The notes under the pieces: generated by a model
The model's input: the letters and a program-made list of their open reading frames with translations, nothing else
What the model was told of the DNA's origin: nothing
Databases searched by the model: none
Assembly: GCA_905182995.1 (NCBI GenBank)
Contig: CAJJDP010000004.1
Coordinates: 415,186-479,185, forward strand
DNA: 64,000 nt
Origin: Paramecium octaurelia
Taxonomy: Eukaryota; Ciliophora; Oligohymenophorea; Peniculida; Parameciidae
Direction of reading: 5' to 3'
Position numbers and translations under genes: made by a program
Part shown: positions 38,379-50,457 of the stretch, piece after piece
Position numbering within the stretch: the first letter of the stretch is position 1
Layout: each line of letters begins with the position of its first letter

Positions 38379-39050
38379 TCATCTGAAAGAATGCAAACTT
38401 TAGACACCTAATCTTTTAAAATAACTTAATCGAGTAAAATTTTTGAGACTTATTTGTGAACTAGAATTAAGTTTTTGTAATAATTCCCAGTATATCATTT
38501 GAATTGGAAAGGTTTATTATCCTTCTTCTTAAGAATTACATTTATTCGGTAACTTTTATAGATCTGAGGCATAATTATGGTTAGAGTTTTTTTAATTGAG
38601 TTTTGTTTTTTTTAGCGAATTTTCTGGATGTATATATTAGCATCTTGATCCATAGTTGCACCAGCCATTGTTTAGAAAATTTTTGCATGGTTTAGTCTTG
38701 TAGTTTTAATGAAGATGGGCTTTAGGTAATAGCTCAGATTAACCATGTGCATATGAACACTAAACAATTAATAAAAGATAATACATTTGAGCCAAATTTG
38801 CAACTACCTGTAAGTGTAAAGTTTTTGCATAGTTCAGTCTTTTTCTTTTTTGTATATTCTTCAATGAACTATTATTTTTCAAGAGAATTATTGAATTTTT
38901 TTCTAATAGGCCTGACTCTACAATGATAATATTCTATTTTTACCCTATTTCAAATTCCTCCTCTTCTTCATCTGTACTAAGTTAATCAAATTAGATTGGA
39001 GAATAATTTTCAATCTCTAAGTTAGAATGCTCCATAGAATTATATTCCAT
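38379..39050 (-). CDS. Tandem CCCH zinc-finger protein (TIS11/TTP type)
   Basis: RNA-binding protein of the tristetraprolin type, which binds AU-rich mRNA elements and promotes decay. ATG at 39050 (MEYNSMEHSNLEIENYS), an acidic N-terminus, then a 26 nt intron (GTAAAAATAG...TTGTAG). Finger 1 is TELCKNFTLTGSCKFGSN + CSYAH, split by a 25 nt intron (GTATTATC...TGTTTAG). Finger 2 is YKTKPCKNFLNNGWCNYGSR + CQYIH. Both have the C-x8-C-x5-C-x3-H spacing, the (R/K)TKxC/TELC lead-in and an 18-residue-class linker of this family. The C-terminus is short and Ser/Lys-rich, ending SLHSFR and TGA at 38379-38381. About 205 residues. Given how AT-rich ciliate mRNAs are, target choice is unclear. Confidence 0.9.
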
Positions 39051-39135
39051 TATTTTTTAACTAAATAAATTATTTATTAGAAGAAATATTTGATATGCTT
39101 TTATTTCAATAAAATATTCTATTGATTCATAATGA

Positions 39136-41211
39136 TCAATCACTTAAAGAATACAACTCATTTATTTATTTAGCAAAGAATGCCTTAGCCTTATGTCTCA
39201 TCAATTTCAAAGTATTGCTTGTTAATCCATGAACAACAAAACTGATTGGCTCAAGATATAGTTATTTTATATTCTCTAATCCGTTGAGCTTCTCCAATTT
39301 TCCCTAGAATATTAATGAATATTACTTATTTATTTACTTGCTCTAGGAAATACTTTATTATGTCCTTATTTTTACATAATTCTTCAAAAGTTTGATTTAA
39401 ACCAAATTAATTGCCAAGATTGAGTACAAACTATTTATCTGGGACGATAAAGCCAATGCAATAACTTTTTGAAGGGTCACCATAGACAAATGCTTCAGTT
39501 ACTCCATTCACTCTTTAATAGATTCCTTCTATTTTTTCAGGTGCAATGTATTCCCCTTAGCTCAATTTGAAGATATTTTTGACTCTATCGATAATTTATA
39601 AGGCACCATTTGGTCGTATTACTCCTACATCGCCAGAATGGATCCATCCATCTTTATCAATCATTTCTTTTGTCTTTTCCTCATCTTTGTAATATCCGGC
39701 AAAGATAGCATTACCTCTTAAGCCTAAAGTATTATATATATATTTACAGATTTCCCCTCTTGGGGTAATTTAGTTATTTTCATTAATATCAGTGCTACGA
39801 TAATTCATTTCAGGAACGTCAATTACTTTAAATTCAATATTAGGAAAAACACCTCCAACATGTCCACTGATTGAATCTTCAGCTTTAGTAATGAAAGATC
39901 CACCACAACCTTCTGTTTATCCATATCCTTCAATGAAGGGTGCACAAATAACACATTTTAAAAAATCTATTACTTCTGCAGACATTGGAGCTGAACCTGA
40001 AAGCATATATCTAACTCGTCCCCCTAAAGCTTCTTTGGTCTTATTGAAAACCATGTTATCCCAAAATCTATGTTCTACATGACCCCCATTTTTAAGATAA
40101 TATTATTTGCTTGATAAAGCCTATTCACATAGTTTTTTTTTGGCCCCTTGCAGACTTTCTAATTTTTGCTTAATTGCAGTATATATTCTGAAGTATAATC
40201 TGGGAACACTCATAAAAAGAGTTGGTTTGACCATTGAAAGATCCTAATTTAATTTTAGCACATCTCCTCCATACATACAAATTGTGCTTCCATATCCCAA
40301 TAAAGTGATGACAACAAATCTCTCTAATACATGAGGAAGGGGTAAATAACTTAAATAAACATCCTTCTCGCTTACTAAAATACCTTGAAATACTACTCCA
40401 CCACTTACTGATACAAAGTTTTTATGTCTTAGCATAACACCTTTTGGTAATCCTGTTGTGCCTGATGTGTAACTGAAAGTAAAAATACTATTTTCAGACA
40501 ATTCAAAATATGCATGCACTTTAGCTTTTCCTGCTTAAATTACTTATTCATAAGGAATGACTTTGAGTCCTTTTTAATTAAACTTTTATAATTTTTAAAA
40601 ATACTTTCTCAATAATTTCTTAGTTTAGTTCATCAAAACATATTATATTTTTTAATGCATGATAATTTGATACTTTTAATATTGTCTAGGCGTTCGATTC
40701 AGAAATAAAGAGAGTATTAAGCTAGGTTTATTCGAAAATATAAGGCAAACTTTCAAAACCCAAAGTTTCATACAAAGGAATCATTGTATTTCCATATAGA
40801 GTATTGGCTATATCCAGAATTAACCATTCTTCTCTATTTTTAGAGAAAACACCTATCATTTTTAGTTGCTAATCTTCGAATATCTCTGGCTTAGGAATAA
40901 GATTTAAGTTGATTATACCTGATCCCAAATATCTAAAATTAATGTAATTTTTACTCAGCATTTTACTTTACTTCTTTGTATGTCATGTATCTGTAATGCT
41001 TACTATTCTACCCAGTAGTAATCTGCTTACCTATACATCTATTATCAGGATATAAACGACAAGCTCTTAAAAACATTCCTTGCACAGTCTTTTCCCCCTC
41101 AAAATTATCCAGTAGTTTAGCAACATGGGTTGGATTTCTATAAACATGGCTTTCTCCTTCTTTTTTCTCTCCTACAGGTACTGCGTAAATCAATGACTAT
41201 GCCTACCCCAT
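39136..41211 (-). CDS. Long-chain acyl-CoA synthetase
   Basis: Activates fatty acids to acyl-CoA using ATP. ATG at 41211 ([17 protein letters not shown]), TGA at 39136-39138, about 660 residues, the usual ACSL length. AMP-binding P-loop [13 protein letters not shown] (about 40435), then [29 protein letters not shown], the ACSL linker-type motif [30 protein letters not shown] (adenylation core 'hinge' and fatty-acid gate region) and C-terminal [12 protein letters not shown]. All catalytic motifs are present. A 21 nt intron (GTAGAATAG...TTACAG) lies near 41012. Starting with MGxxxS, it has an N-myristoylation consensus rather than the N-terminal TM of animal ACSLs. Confidence 0.94.
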
Positions 41212-41336
41212 TTAAATTTAATTATATATATCAATTTAAAAGATCTATCTTAATATATTACTAATTGTATAATTTTCTTAGAGAAACCGATGAGTTATTT
41301 TATATTTCGATCTATACTATTGTGATATTAAATTCA

Positions 41337-44300
41337 TCATTATTATTGTGGTATTAATTCATAAGGTATTTGCAAACATTCCTCAGAACCAGAAATATCA
41401 GATACATTATCTAGATATATAAATAGATATTACCTTCATTCTAATCTGATTATGCAAATCTAATTTCAAGATTATCAGGCACAATATAAGAAAATATTTT
41501 GAATCCATTCAAACCTTATGGTATTACTGGATACTCTCCACATAAATTTACACTTCTTCCCTTATAATAACACTAGTCAAACACTTATAAACAACTATTA
41601 TTCTCTTGCTATTAGAAGTCTACTTTCTTTTACACCATTCTATGACTCAATGGTTTCGATTCCTATTTTGCATTAAAATGCTTTTGACTAACATAATTGT
41701 GTCCATAATGGACAGTTTCATCAAATGGACTAAAAACATTTGGATCATCAATATTCCTATTATACACCTAATATCTAGGATCGTCTTCTACTATTCCTTA
41801 ATATGCCTCATAATAATTTGGTCTCATGTCATCATAACCATAACAATTAAAATACCCAACTTAATCTCTGTATCTCTAAACTTGCTGTTTCGATTGTTAT
41901 TATTATTGCTATCTAAGCCACATTTCTCTTAATTGATAGTCTGGATCTTAATATTTTCCCCTATAGAAATTTGAGTACCTTCCATAGCCTGGATATGGAG
42001 GATAATTTTATCGAACCATCCAAGGAACGCAACTTGTACTAGATGTCTATCTAGTATATGGATTAAGTCTTAATTATGGATTACCATTATAAAATGGGTT
42101 TGAATTAACACTTTAATGATGTCTATAAGGATAACCATTAAATGGATTTCCAAAATTTTAAAATCTGTTTTGTCTATTCATGCATCTGTATCTCCATAAT
42201 AAATCTTCATCAAATATTTCATCCCCAGGGTATCTACCTGGATAGTTATATGGATAATGTGATTTTTTATTCTTTCTATGTTAATAATAAGGATGATTTC
42301 TTATGTATCTTCCATTTCCATCATACAATTCCTCATCCTCTTCCCCTTCCTCCTCTTTATTTCCATTGCCTTTGCTTTTACCCTTTTTTTTTTCCTTGTC
42401 TTTTGAACTGAACCCTCTCCATTAATCATCTTCATCCATCTCTTCACCCTTTTCCTCTCCATTTTCTTTTTCTTCACCATTTTCTTTCTCTTCATTATTC
42501 TCTTACTCTTAGTCTTGTCCTCCTTCATCTGCATTTTCCCTTTCTTCATTTTTTTCCTCTTAATTCTCCTAGTCTTCGTTCTGTTATTCTCCATCTCCAT
42601 CTCCCTAATCTTACTCTTAGTCTTATTCTTAGTCTTATTCTTATTCCTGCTCTTACTCTTTTTCTTTATCCTCATCATCAGTATTAGCCTGAGCTTTAGC
42701 TTTAGCTTTTGGTTTCTCTTTTGCCTTCTCCTTCTCCTTTGGTTTCTCTTTTGCCTTCTCCTTCTCCTTCTCTTTCTCCTTAGGTTTTTCTTTCTCTTTA
42801 TCATTTTCTCTCTATTAACTCTTATCTTATGCTTTATTTTTAGAACTTTCCTTATTTTTATCTTAACTTTTATTTTATGTCTTATTGTTTGCAGTACTTT
42901 AAGATTTATTTTTTTTTTATGATGATTCCTTATTCTAATTCTCTCCTTCTTATGCATTATCTTCTACTTCTTCTTGACTTTTATTTGATTTTGATTTATT
43001 TGACTTTTCCTTTTTTGATTCCTCTTCATCTTCATCTTCTTCTCCTTTCTTATTATTAGGTTTTCCTTCATCTTCATCTCCATGTAGTTTTATATCCTCC
43101 TATTTTGCATTAACAAAATTATATTCTATAATAATTCTATCTGCAATTATGGGAATAGTATCATCTTGAGATGCTTCATAATCAATATTTTTTCTATTTC
43201 CTCTTAAATTGAATTTTTGGCCTGAATAACTCTATCCATTTAAATTTTAATTTTCATACTCTCTCTCATTTTAAGATATTTTATGATGATGATGATGAAA
43301 ATGTTTTATTTAAGGGGATCTATGATGATGGGTTAAATGTCTTCTAGGATGAAAATCATATTAGCTATCATAATCACTATAAAAAGATGTAGATTCGTAA
43401 TATTCATTGTAGTTATCTGGATTATCGTAAATATCCTCTGACTATTATCTATATCTTTTATTATCTGAATTAACACGAATATCCGACTGATTATATTAAG
43501 TTGAATATGTCTCTGATTATTATTGTTCTTACAATTACTATTATGGTTATTATTAAAATTATTGATATTGTTAAGATTACTATTATGATTATTATTAGTG
43601 TTATTAGGATGATTAAAATTACTATTATTATTGAATATTCAAATCTTAAACTTGCGAATTATCTTAATCATCTAAAATGATTTCTTCAACTGTTGCTTAT
43701 TATTCAATAATCATACCATCTTATTAATTAATCTGGTTTTATGAAGAAATCTATTGCAATTAAAGTATTTAATTTGATTCTTACTAACTATTGACATCTC
43801 TCTAAAAAATTTATTGTTTTTAATCACTGTTTTGTGTTTCAACTTGTTCGCTACTTTGGATTGATGTTTGTTTGCTAAAAGTTTGCAAATCCTCATTATA
43901 TTCAAACACTTCTATTTCCTAACTATCTTAATTTTCCCAGCCAATTGGATCTTCATATACTATAAAATCCAAGTTTTACTCTTTTTCATCTTCCTTCTAT
44001 ATTAAACTTTATTTCTATTCTTTCTATTCTTCACTCTATTGTAGTTTTGGTTCTTCATTTTTTTCACTATTTAATTCTTTCTAAATTTAGAAATCATCAT
44101 CCATTAAGAAAATTTCTGGGTCTTAAGGAGTATAAATTCCATTTAATGTTTTATATATTGGTTTCTAATCTAAATTATGTGATAAATAAAAAGTTTAAAT
44201 ATTGTTAGATTCATTATCAGAATTATCTTTAATTTAAAAGTTTTAAGTTGATTCAATAATCAAATTGATGTCTTTCTACTCCACTTCTCCAGTGAATATT

Positions 44301-45488
44301 GAGGACTAATATTTAGAGTAAGTGGATTCTGATTCTATAGAGATTTATTCTTGCTATAAAAGGATACCATTAATTTTTAATAACTTTTTGATACTTTCCA
44401 AAGATTTGCAATTTGATTTCTAAATTAAAATTGTAAGTTTATCGATAAGAATTTCTGGTTAATATTATTCTTTTGATTCAATAGAGAAGATAAAATTTTG
44501 CCATTTTTTAAGGTCATAACCTAACCTGGATTTAATAATAAATTGTACTTTTTTTGGTTTGAATAATATAAATGTAACTTTGTGAATTGCTACAAAACTC
44601 TTATTGCCATAAATATGTAGAATTATTAATTAGAATTTAATCTTACGTAATCAAAGAACAGTTATTAGTATTTATTTTTTAAAGAATTTCAAACTCACTT
44701 AAAATATTAGCAAAAAACATATTATTAAGTAAATTAAAATCTTAAAGGAACTTATTCTTTGAAAACTAGGCTAAGATTATTAATGAATTTACCTTTCAAT
44801 ATATTTTAGGGGTATATTTAAAGAACATCTATATTTTCTATCAAACTTTATAACTTTAGATCAGTTTTACATTCATTTAACTCGCAAATTTTATTCAATT
44901 AATTGAAGTTCCCAATAATACTTTCTATTTCTAAGGCAGTGTTCTGTAGTGTTATAAAAATCATTGATAGGAAAATTGATTTAGGATCATCAGATTTTTA
45001 TCTCAAAATAATTTTACGAAAATCCTTTAAAGTAATTTCTTTGAATTAGGTCTGTGAAAATGTAATTATATTAACGTATATTTGATTCTCTTTATCAATA
45101 ATAAATTTCACTTATTTATATAATAGACCACCTATGAAATTGCTCTTTATCTAATAATCAGCAAAATTAAAATACACATTTATCTAAAGTATAATTTTCA
45201 TTTTACATCTATTTCTTTTTCATCCTAAATTATTAAAAAGTCTTTATAATCGTATAATTAATTTGTTGAATTGACTGAAATCTAATAATTGGAATCTGAT
45301 GTTTCAATTCCAAACATGCCATTTTCTAATTTTATTATTTATAAATTTTCATCTATGGCATTCAAAATTTCGCAATAGAGTTTTGAATGGGTAATTTGGT
45401 TTACTTTAACGAGTTCTTGTGAAGCATAAACTGAAATTATCAGTGTATAAGCGAGCAGAAAAGCTGTCCGTTTTAAGAAAAATTTCAT
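41337..45488 (-). CDS. Secreted low-complexity protein with C-terminal crystallin-like module
   Basis: ATG at 45488 gives a clear signal peptide (MKFFLKRTAFLLAYTLIISV + YA). About 350 residues of beta-rich, Ile/Phe/Asn-rich sequence follow. After that come an acidic Q/E region, an Asn-rich run (about 43530-43640), a His-rich patch (PRRHLTHHHRSP, HFHHHHHK near 43290) and long Lys/Glu repeats (KPKEKEKEKAKEKPKEKEK, about 42700-42800) and EQEQEQDQEQDQ. A Tyr/Pro/Arg/Gln-rich part follows (about 41900-42300). The last ~80 residues (QVFDQCYYKGRSVNLCGEY, GFKIFSYIVPDNLEIRF) fit a beta/gamma-crystallin Greek-key pattern. TGA at 41337-41339 after a 23 nt intron near 41414-41436. Overall function unknown; secreted matrix or crystal-associated role is a guess. 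Confidence 0.75.
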
Positions 45489-45807
45489 TCAAAGCAAAAA
45501 ATAAAAAAAATTTATAAATAATTAAAAGCTAATATAAAGTTGGTTTATTTTTATTCTGTATGATTAAATTATATGTTCTTACTTAAATTTATTGAAAATA
45601 TATATACAAATTATTTAAAATTCTAGATTGTTCGTTCTCTATTACCCTAACCAAATATCTATTAGTAAAATGCAAAAGTAAAAAGTGTTAAAAATTAGTT
45701 TAAATAATTATTTATACTTAATTTTAGATGGTATTCCATATTTTTAATTTTAAAGGACAATATTCTTACGACTATTTAAAATAATAATATTTTTGTAATT
45801 AATTAAC
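45489..45807. other. AT-rich intergenic spacer
   Basis: Upstream of the secreted-protein gene and downstream of VPS33, both on the minus strand. No ORF or structure seen; probably holds the promoter of the 45488 start. Confidence 0.4.
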
Positions 45808-47658
45808 TCATTGATTTTAAATCATCTCTTAAACTAATTTATCTCCATTGATTATATGGGTTGTACAAATTTTAATATCTTTTTCTAAGGAAATAGATCA
45901 TTTAATTACTGTAACGCAATCCTAACCAACGTATTGCTGCTATTTCGCCATATGTAATCCCTCCTACTATGTAGATGACATAAATTTAATTTTGATCTTC
46001 CTTAACTTCTTCTCCTTTAAGTTGATTTAAATTTTATTGTATTACAAGATCTCCAAGGTAATTCTTTTAAGGCTTACAAAACCAATGGGCCCCATGTGTT
46101 TTTTGCAAATATTCGAACTCTCATTAATAAGTAAAAGATACATTATTGGAGCAAACGCAAGAAAAACATATAAAATATCTTCTGGAGCATCATGATCAAC
46201 ATATCTTCATTAATGACACAAAGGTTTTTCAATTTTTTCCCATATATGAGTATCATTAAGTTTTTTTCCAATTAAACCTATTTTTCACAATTTTCAAGTG
46301 TCATTATGTGCTGAGTGCCATACATATGCAAAATTTCTCTTCGATAAAAGTCATAAAGTTTGGTCTTCATTCCATTCTAGATTTAATTGTATAGACTAAA
46401 TAATTGAATAACTTTAGTGATAGGAGCACCAAATGAAATAACTTAAATGTTGACTAACAATAAGATCTGTAATAGTGTAAATTATTACGGTCAAGAATAA
46501 TATTTTGTTCTTTTTTTTTTTTTTGGCAGCATTCGTATTTTTGGAGAGATATTAATTCATATCACTCATATTCATTTTATTATCCTATTATTTGATGGAT
46601 TAAATAATCTATTTGTTATTCTACCTCTTTTCTTCAAGAACTCATTGACATTGCTTTATATTCATAATTTTGATTCTATTGTAATAAGAATCATTAAGTT
46701 TTATCGTTTTTGGTCTGTCTTTTAAAGCTTATTAGTTTTTAATAATCTCTAGATTAATGGAATTATTCTTAATTGAAAACACTTCATCAATCAATGCTTC
46801 GTATGTGAATGGAGTCAACATAGGAGTTATGAAGTCTACCTTTCTGTCGATAACCAAAAGTGTATGCATTTTAGATACCTTAAAACTAACTTCATCTTCA
46901 ATCAATTCCCCCTATTGCTTTTTTTATTTGAGTATATCAATGACATATTTAGAATAGTTTCCTTTGCATAAATATTCTTAAACTTTGCCATGCACTAATT
47001 CCATTTTTTAAATAGATTCAGCCACAGTTTACAAAATTGTCATTTCTTATCCAATATAGAGTGGTCGAAGACAATTATTCATTTCCAAGTATAGCAAATC
47101 ATTGGCTATAGGTATTAGATCAAAATTAAAATTGGTTATGACTAAGTCACCCAAAACAGCCTCTTTTTCTAAATAATCTTTGCATACAATATTCATTTGA
47201 GAAGATTAGTAAGTACTTTTTATTCAAATTCTCAAGTTAATTGTTTCTAATGATTCTTACTATTCTATTCATGTATTGTCTATCAGAATTTACAAAAATA
47301 TAATCTAATTAACTTCTACATTCAATTAATCAGAATCGATGTAATACATTTAATCAACACCATTTTCTTTCCAAATCTACATTGATTCAACAACCAGATT
47401 AAGCATATCCGCAATAAATTGATCAATGACAAGTACTTTCTTACCAACAAACTAATTTATTTATAATCTTTGAAGTCTTACTTAATTCAATTTATTGATT
47501 AGCTTTTGTCTCAAATACTTCTGATACATGGCAGTTTAAAAGGACGATTACTGATCTTCGAATTGACTTAAGTTGACTTTAACAGAATTGGAAGGAAGTC
47601 CACTCTGTTTCACTTTAGATGCCACTTATTCAAATGAGTCTTTGATAAATTGGAACAT
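45808..47658 (-). CDS. VPS33: Vacuolar sorting protein VPS33 (SM protein)
   Basis: Sec1/Munc18-type subunit of HOPS/CORVET that clasps SNAREs during endolysosome fusion. ATG at 47658 (MFQFIKDSFEQVASKVKQ), TGA at 45808-45810. The N-terminal SM signature is FVGKKVLVIDQFIADMLNLV with QMYYIDSDQ. The central block HTLLVIDRKVDFITPMLTPF + TYEALIDEVF is diagnostic (family consensus LIDRxVDxxTPLxTQLTYEGLIDE). The C-terminal block is YVIYIVGGITYGEIAAIRWL, then a 25 nt intron (GTAATTAAAT...TTCCTTAG, near 45880) and ICTTHIINGDKLVQEMIQNQ. About 590 residues, full length. Frame changes near 46100-46700 imply several micro-introns. Head-to-head with the AMPK-like kinase, 40 bp between ATGs. Confidence 0.9.
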
Positions 47659-47698
47659 TTATTACTTCTGAATATTAATATTTTAACGATATTGAATT
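47659..47698. promoter_or_regulatory. 40 bp divergent intergenic region
   Basis: Entire space between the VPS33 ATG (minus) and the AMPK-like kinase ATG (plus). AT-rich with no obvious element; must serve both transcription units if both starts are right. Confidence 0.5.
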
Positions 47699-49764
47699 AT
47701 GCTGCAAAAGAAAGACTCTGACAAGGAAAACACTTCCTATAATAACAAAGATTCATAAAAACAAAGGGTGATTGGAGATTACTTATTAGGTTTGAAGTTT
47801 TTACTATTAGAGTTAAAACTCTTGGAGTAGGTACTTTTGGTTTAGTAAAACTTGGAGTGCATTAAATAACTGGAGAGAAAGTGGCCATTAAAATATTGGA
47901 GAAGGAGCGTATTGTGGAAGTTGCAGATGTAGAAAGAGTGTCAAGGGAGATACATATTTTAAAATTGATTCGACATAGACATGTTATCTAACTATATGAG
48001 GTAAATTTAAACCTTATATATATAAGATAATCGAAACAAAGAAGCATATATTTTTGGTCATGGAATTTTGTGATAATGGTGAGCTTTTTGATTACATAGT
48101 CAAAAATGAAAAGTAAGACTCTAAAATTAATTAATTAGACTGGAAGAAGTTGAAGCTTGTCGAATATTCTAAGAACTAATCTCAGGCATTGAATACATTC
48201 ACAAACTTAACATCGTCCATAGAGACTTAAAGCCAGAAAATCTTTTATTGGATCATTCAAATCAAATTAAAATTGTAGATTTTGGACTTTCTAATACCTA
48301 CAAAGAAGGTGAATTACTTAAAACAGCCTGTGGAAGTCCTTGTTATGCAGCTCCAGAGATGATTGCTGGTCATAGATATCAAAGTATCTTAGTTGATATT
48401 TGGTCATGTGGTGTTATTTTGTTTGCCACCATTTGTGGTCAATTGCCTTTTGAAGATAAACATACAAGTGAGTTATACAAAAAGATACTTAATGGATAGT
48501 ATACCATACCATCACATGTCTCATAAGATGGTTAATCTTTTATTAAAGGGTTATTGAATACTGATCCCAAAAAGAGATTTGACATTGACCAAATTAAATC
48601 CCATCCTTGGTTTAAGTTATATAAGAGAGTTCATTCAATACCATAAGGAATCATCATAGGATACAGTCGAATTCCAATTGATGAGGAAATTGTTGAATAA
48701 CTCGCTCAAAAAGGATTTAGTGCTGATTACATTAAGAAATGTCTTGATGCTAATAAACACAATAATCTGACCACAGCCTATTTTCTACTTCTAAAAAAAC
48801 ACTTAATTAAAGGAGGCCAATCAACAGCTGATATCAATTCATAAAATTTCAACGAAAAGCTCTTAGAACCAGCTACTAGACCATCGAAACGTATATCTAT
48901 TTCTTAACTTAAAAAAAGCTCCCATAAGCAATTTATTAGATAGTTAATTAATGAAAACATTAAAGCACAATAGATCAGGATCTTGTCAAACTAATTAAAA
49001 ATCACATACTCAAGGAAGAGGAATGTCAGTTCCTTAGGTCGAGGATATCAGATCGATCTATAATGGATCAAAGAATTATCAGAATTCTTCATTATCAATT
49101 GAAGTAATCAATTTAATCAAATATCAAATAGGATTAGTCCTTTTTATTTGAGAGAAATAAATCTTAATCTTTCCAATAGAATAACCATAAGAAAATTCCT
49201 ACTGATATATAAATTAATGATGCTTTGAATAAAACAACTTACATAAATACAAGTAAGAGATCTTCTAATGCCTCGACTGTCTCCCCTGGACATCAAAATA
49301 AATTACTTTAATATTTGAGTAAAAATAAATATTATAAATTAGAATCATCAACAAAGAATACTACTCCCACAGCCGTTAGAGGGAATTCTTAATCGAAAAT
49401 GCCATATAATAGTAAAACCACTAAAAATCAAAAAGTTTCTTAATCAAATTTCGATAATAATAATAATTCTATTTTGGAAAAAAAGAAAGAAAATAAACCA
49501 ATAAATTTAGCTGACACTACAAACATTGACAACAAGAAAAGATCTTTGCATATAGAAGGAGTAAAAGTATGATTTTATTAGGTTTAGGATCTCTCAATGC
49601 CTGCAAGTACTAAACCATAATCAATGCCATATCAATTATGGCTAAAGATGAATAGCAGAAAAGGATCGAGGGATTATAGCAGCGGTGGATCAAAGACAAA
49701 AAAATCAAATGGTAGCGGTAAAAATAATATGAATCAGAGCTTTAACTTTGATAAGAGAGCATGA
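47699..49764 (+). CDS. AMPK/SNF1-type protein kinase catalytic subunit
   Basis: Energy-sensing Ser/Thr kinase family. ATG at 47699 (MLQKKDSDKENTSYNNK). Kinase domain: LGVGTFGLVKLG glycine loop, VAIKIL Lys, HRDLKPENLLL catalytic loop, DFGLSN, the T-loop LLKTACGSPCYAAPEM with the activating Thr position, DIWSCGVILFATICGQLPF. Introns of about 26 nt (48000-48026 and 48112-48137) precede the catalytic loop. A UBA-like domain follows (DEEIVEQLAQKGFSADYIKK). After that comes a ~300-residue Ser/Asn/Gln-rich linker and a short C-terminal block (MPYQLWLKMNSRKGSRDY) that may be the KA1/alpha-CTD remnant, ending at TGA 49762-49764. The order kinase-UBA-tail supports AMPK/SNF1 or a related CaMKL member. 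No beta or gamma subunit is nearby. Confidence 0.9.
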
Positions 49765-49912
49765 TTTCCTTCTACATAATTAATTTATTTTTTCGAATAT
49801 GTATTTAATAAAATTCCTTTATGTTAATAGAAGCAGTAGAATTAGGATATTTGTTTGATAAAAGCAAATACAATCTATTATTAATATACTGACAAATAGC
49901 TAATATTTTTGC

Positions 49913-50367
49913 TCATTTTTCAACTTTTCCAAGCCATAAAGCCAAAAGTGACTTTCCTTTAACTGCAATAATCTTAAATCTGACCCCTGGAATATCTCCG
50001 ACTGCATGTCCCTTTCTACCGAATCCAGCGACTGTAACTTCATCGTTTTCATTTAAAAAATTTAAGCAACCATCCTTGGGAACAAAAGCTGAAATCTTTT
50101 TACCATTCTTTTTCAATAATACTCTAACACACTTTCTGACGGCAGAGTTTGGTTGTTTGGATTCACTAAATGGAGTTTATAAAATTAAGTTTACACTCCA
50201 ATTTTTTCAACAACCAATCCCTTAGCATGTGATGCTCCCATAAATGGATTCTTATATCTTGATCCAATCATAGCCTTATTATATTCTTTATCAGCCCATC
50301 TGTTAACTCTTCTGTGATCTTTGAGCTTTCTTCCTGCTCTCATACCTCTGGGTTTACCAACTCCCAT
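49913..50367 (-). CDS. RPS23: 40S ribosomal protein uS12 (RPS23)
   Basis: Decoding-centre protein of the small ribosomal subunit. ATG at 50367 ([18 protein letters not shown]), TGA at 49913-49915, about 142 residues, exactly the eukaryotic length. The conserved loop [16 protein letters not shown] contains the Pro that is hydroxylated in other eukaryotes. [35 protein letters not shown] and the LALWLGK-type end are all present. One 29 nt intron at 50166-50194 splits the GV|ES site just before the decoding loop. Nearly every position I recall from other eukaryotes is kept. Confidence 0.97.
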
Positions 50368-50457
50368 GATTAAAAGATTTTAATTAAATTATTTAAATTT
50401 TCATAATATGATTAATACAATATAAAATTGCATTAGATAAATCTCAAATATACATCA

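Noticed and set aside
42301..42957. 218-codon minus ORF full of Lys/Arg and a matching 135-codon plus ORF at 42515-42922 rich in Leu/Phe
   Set aside because: Both are other-frame shadows of the Lys/Glu/Gln repeat region of the secreted protein gene on the minus strand; the true frame is open far beyond on both sides with TAA/TAG as Gln.
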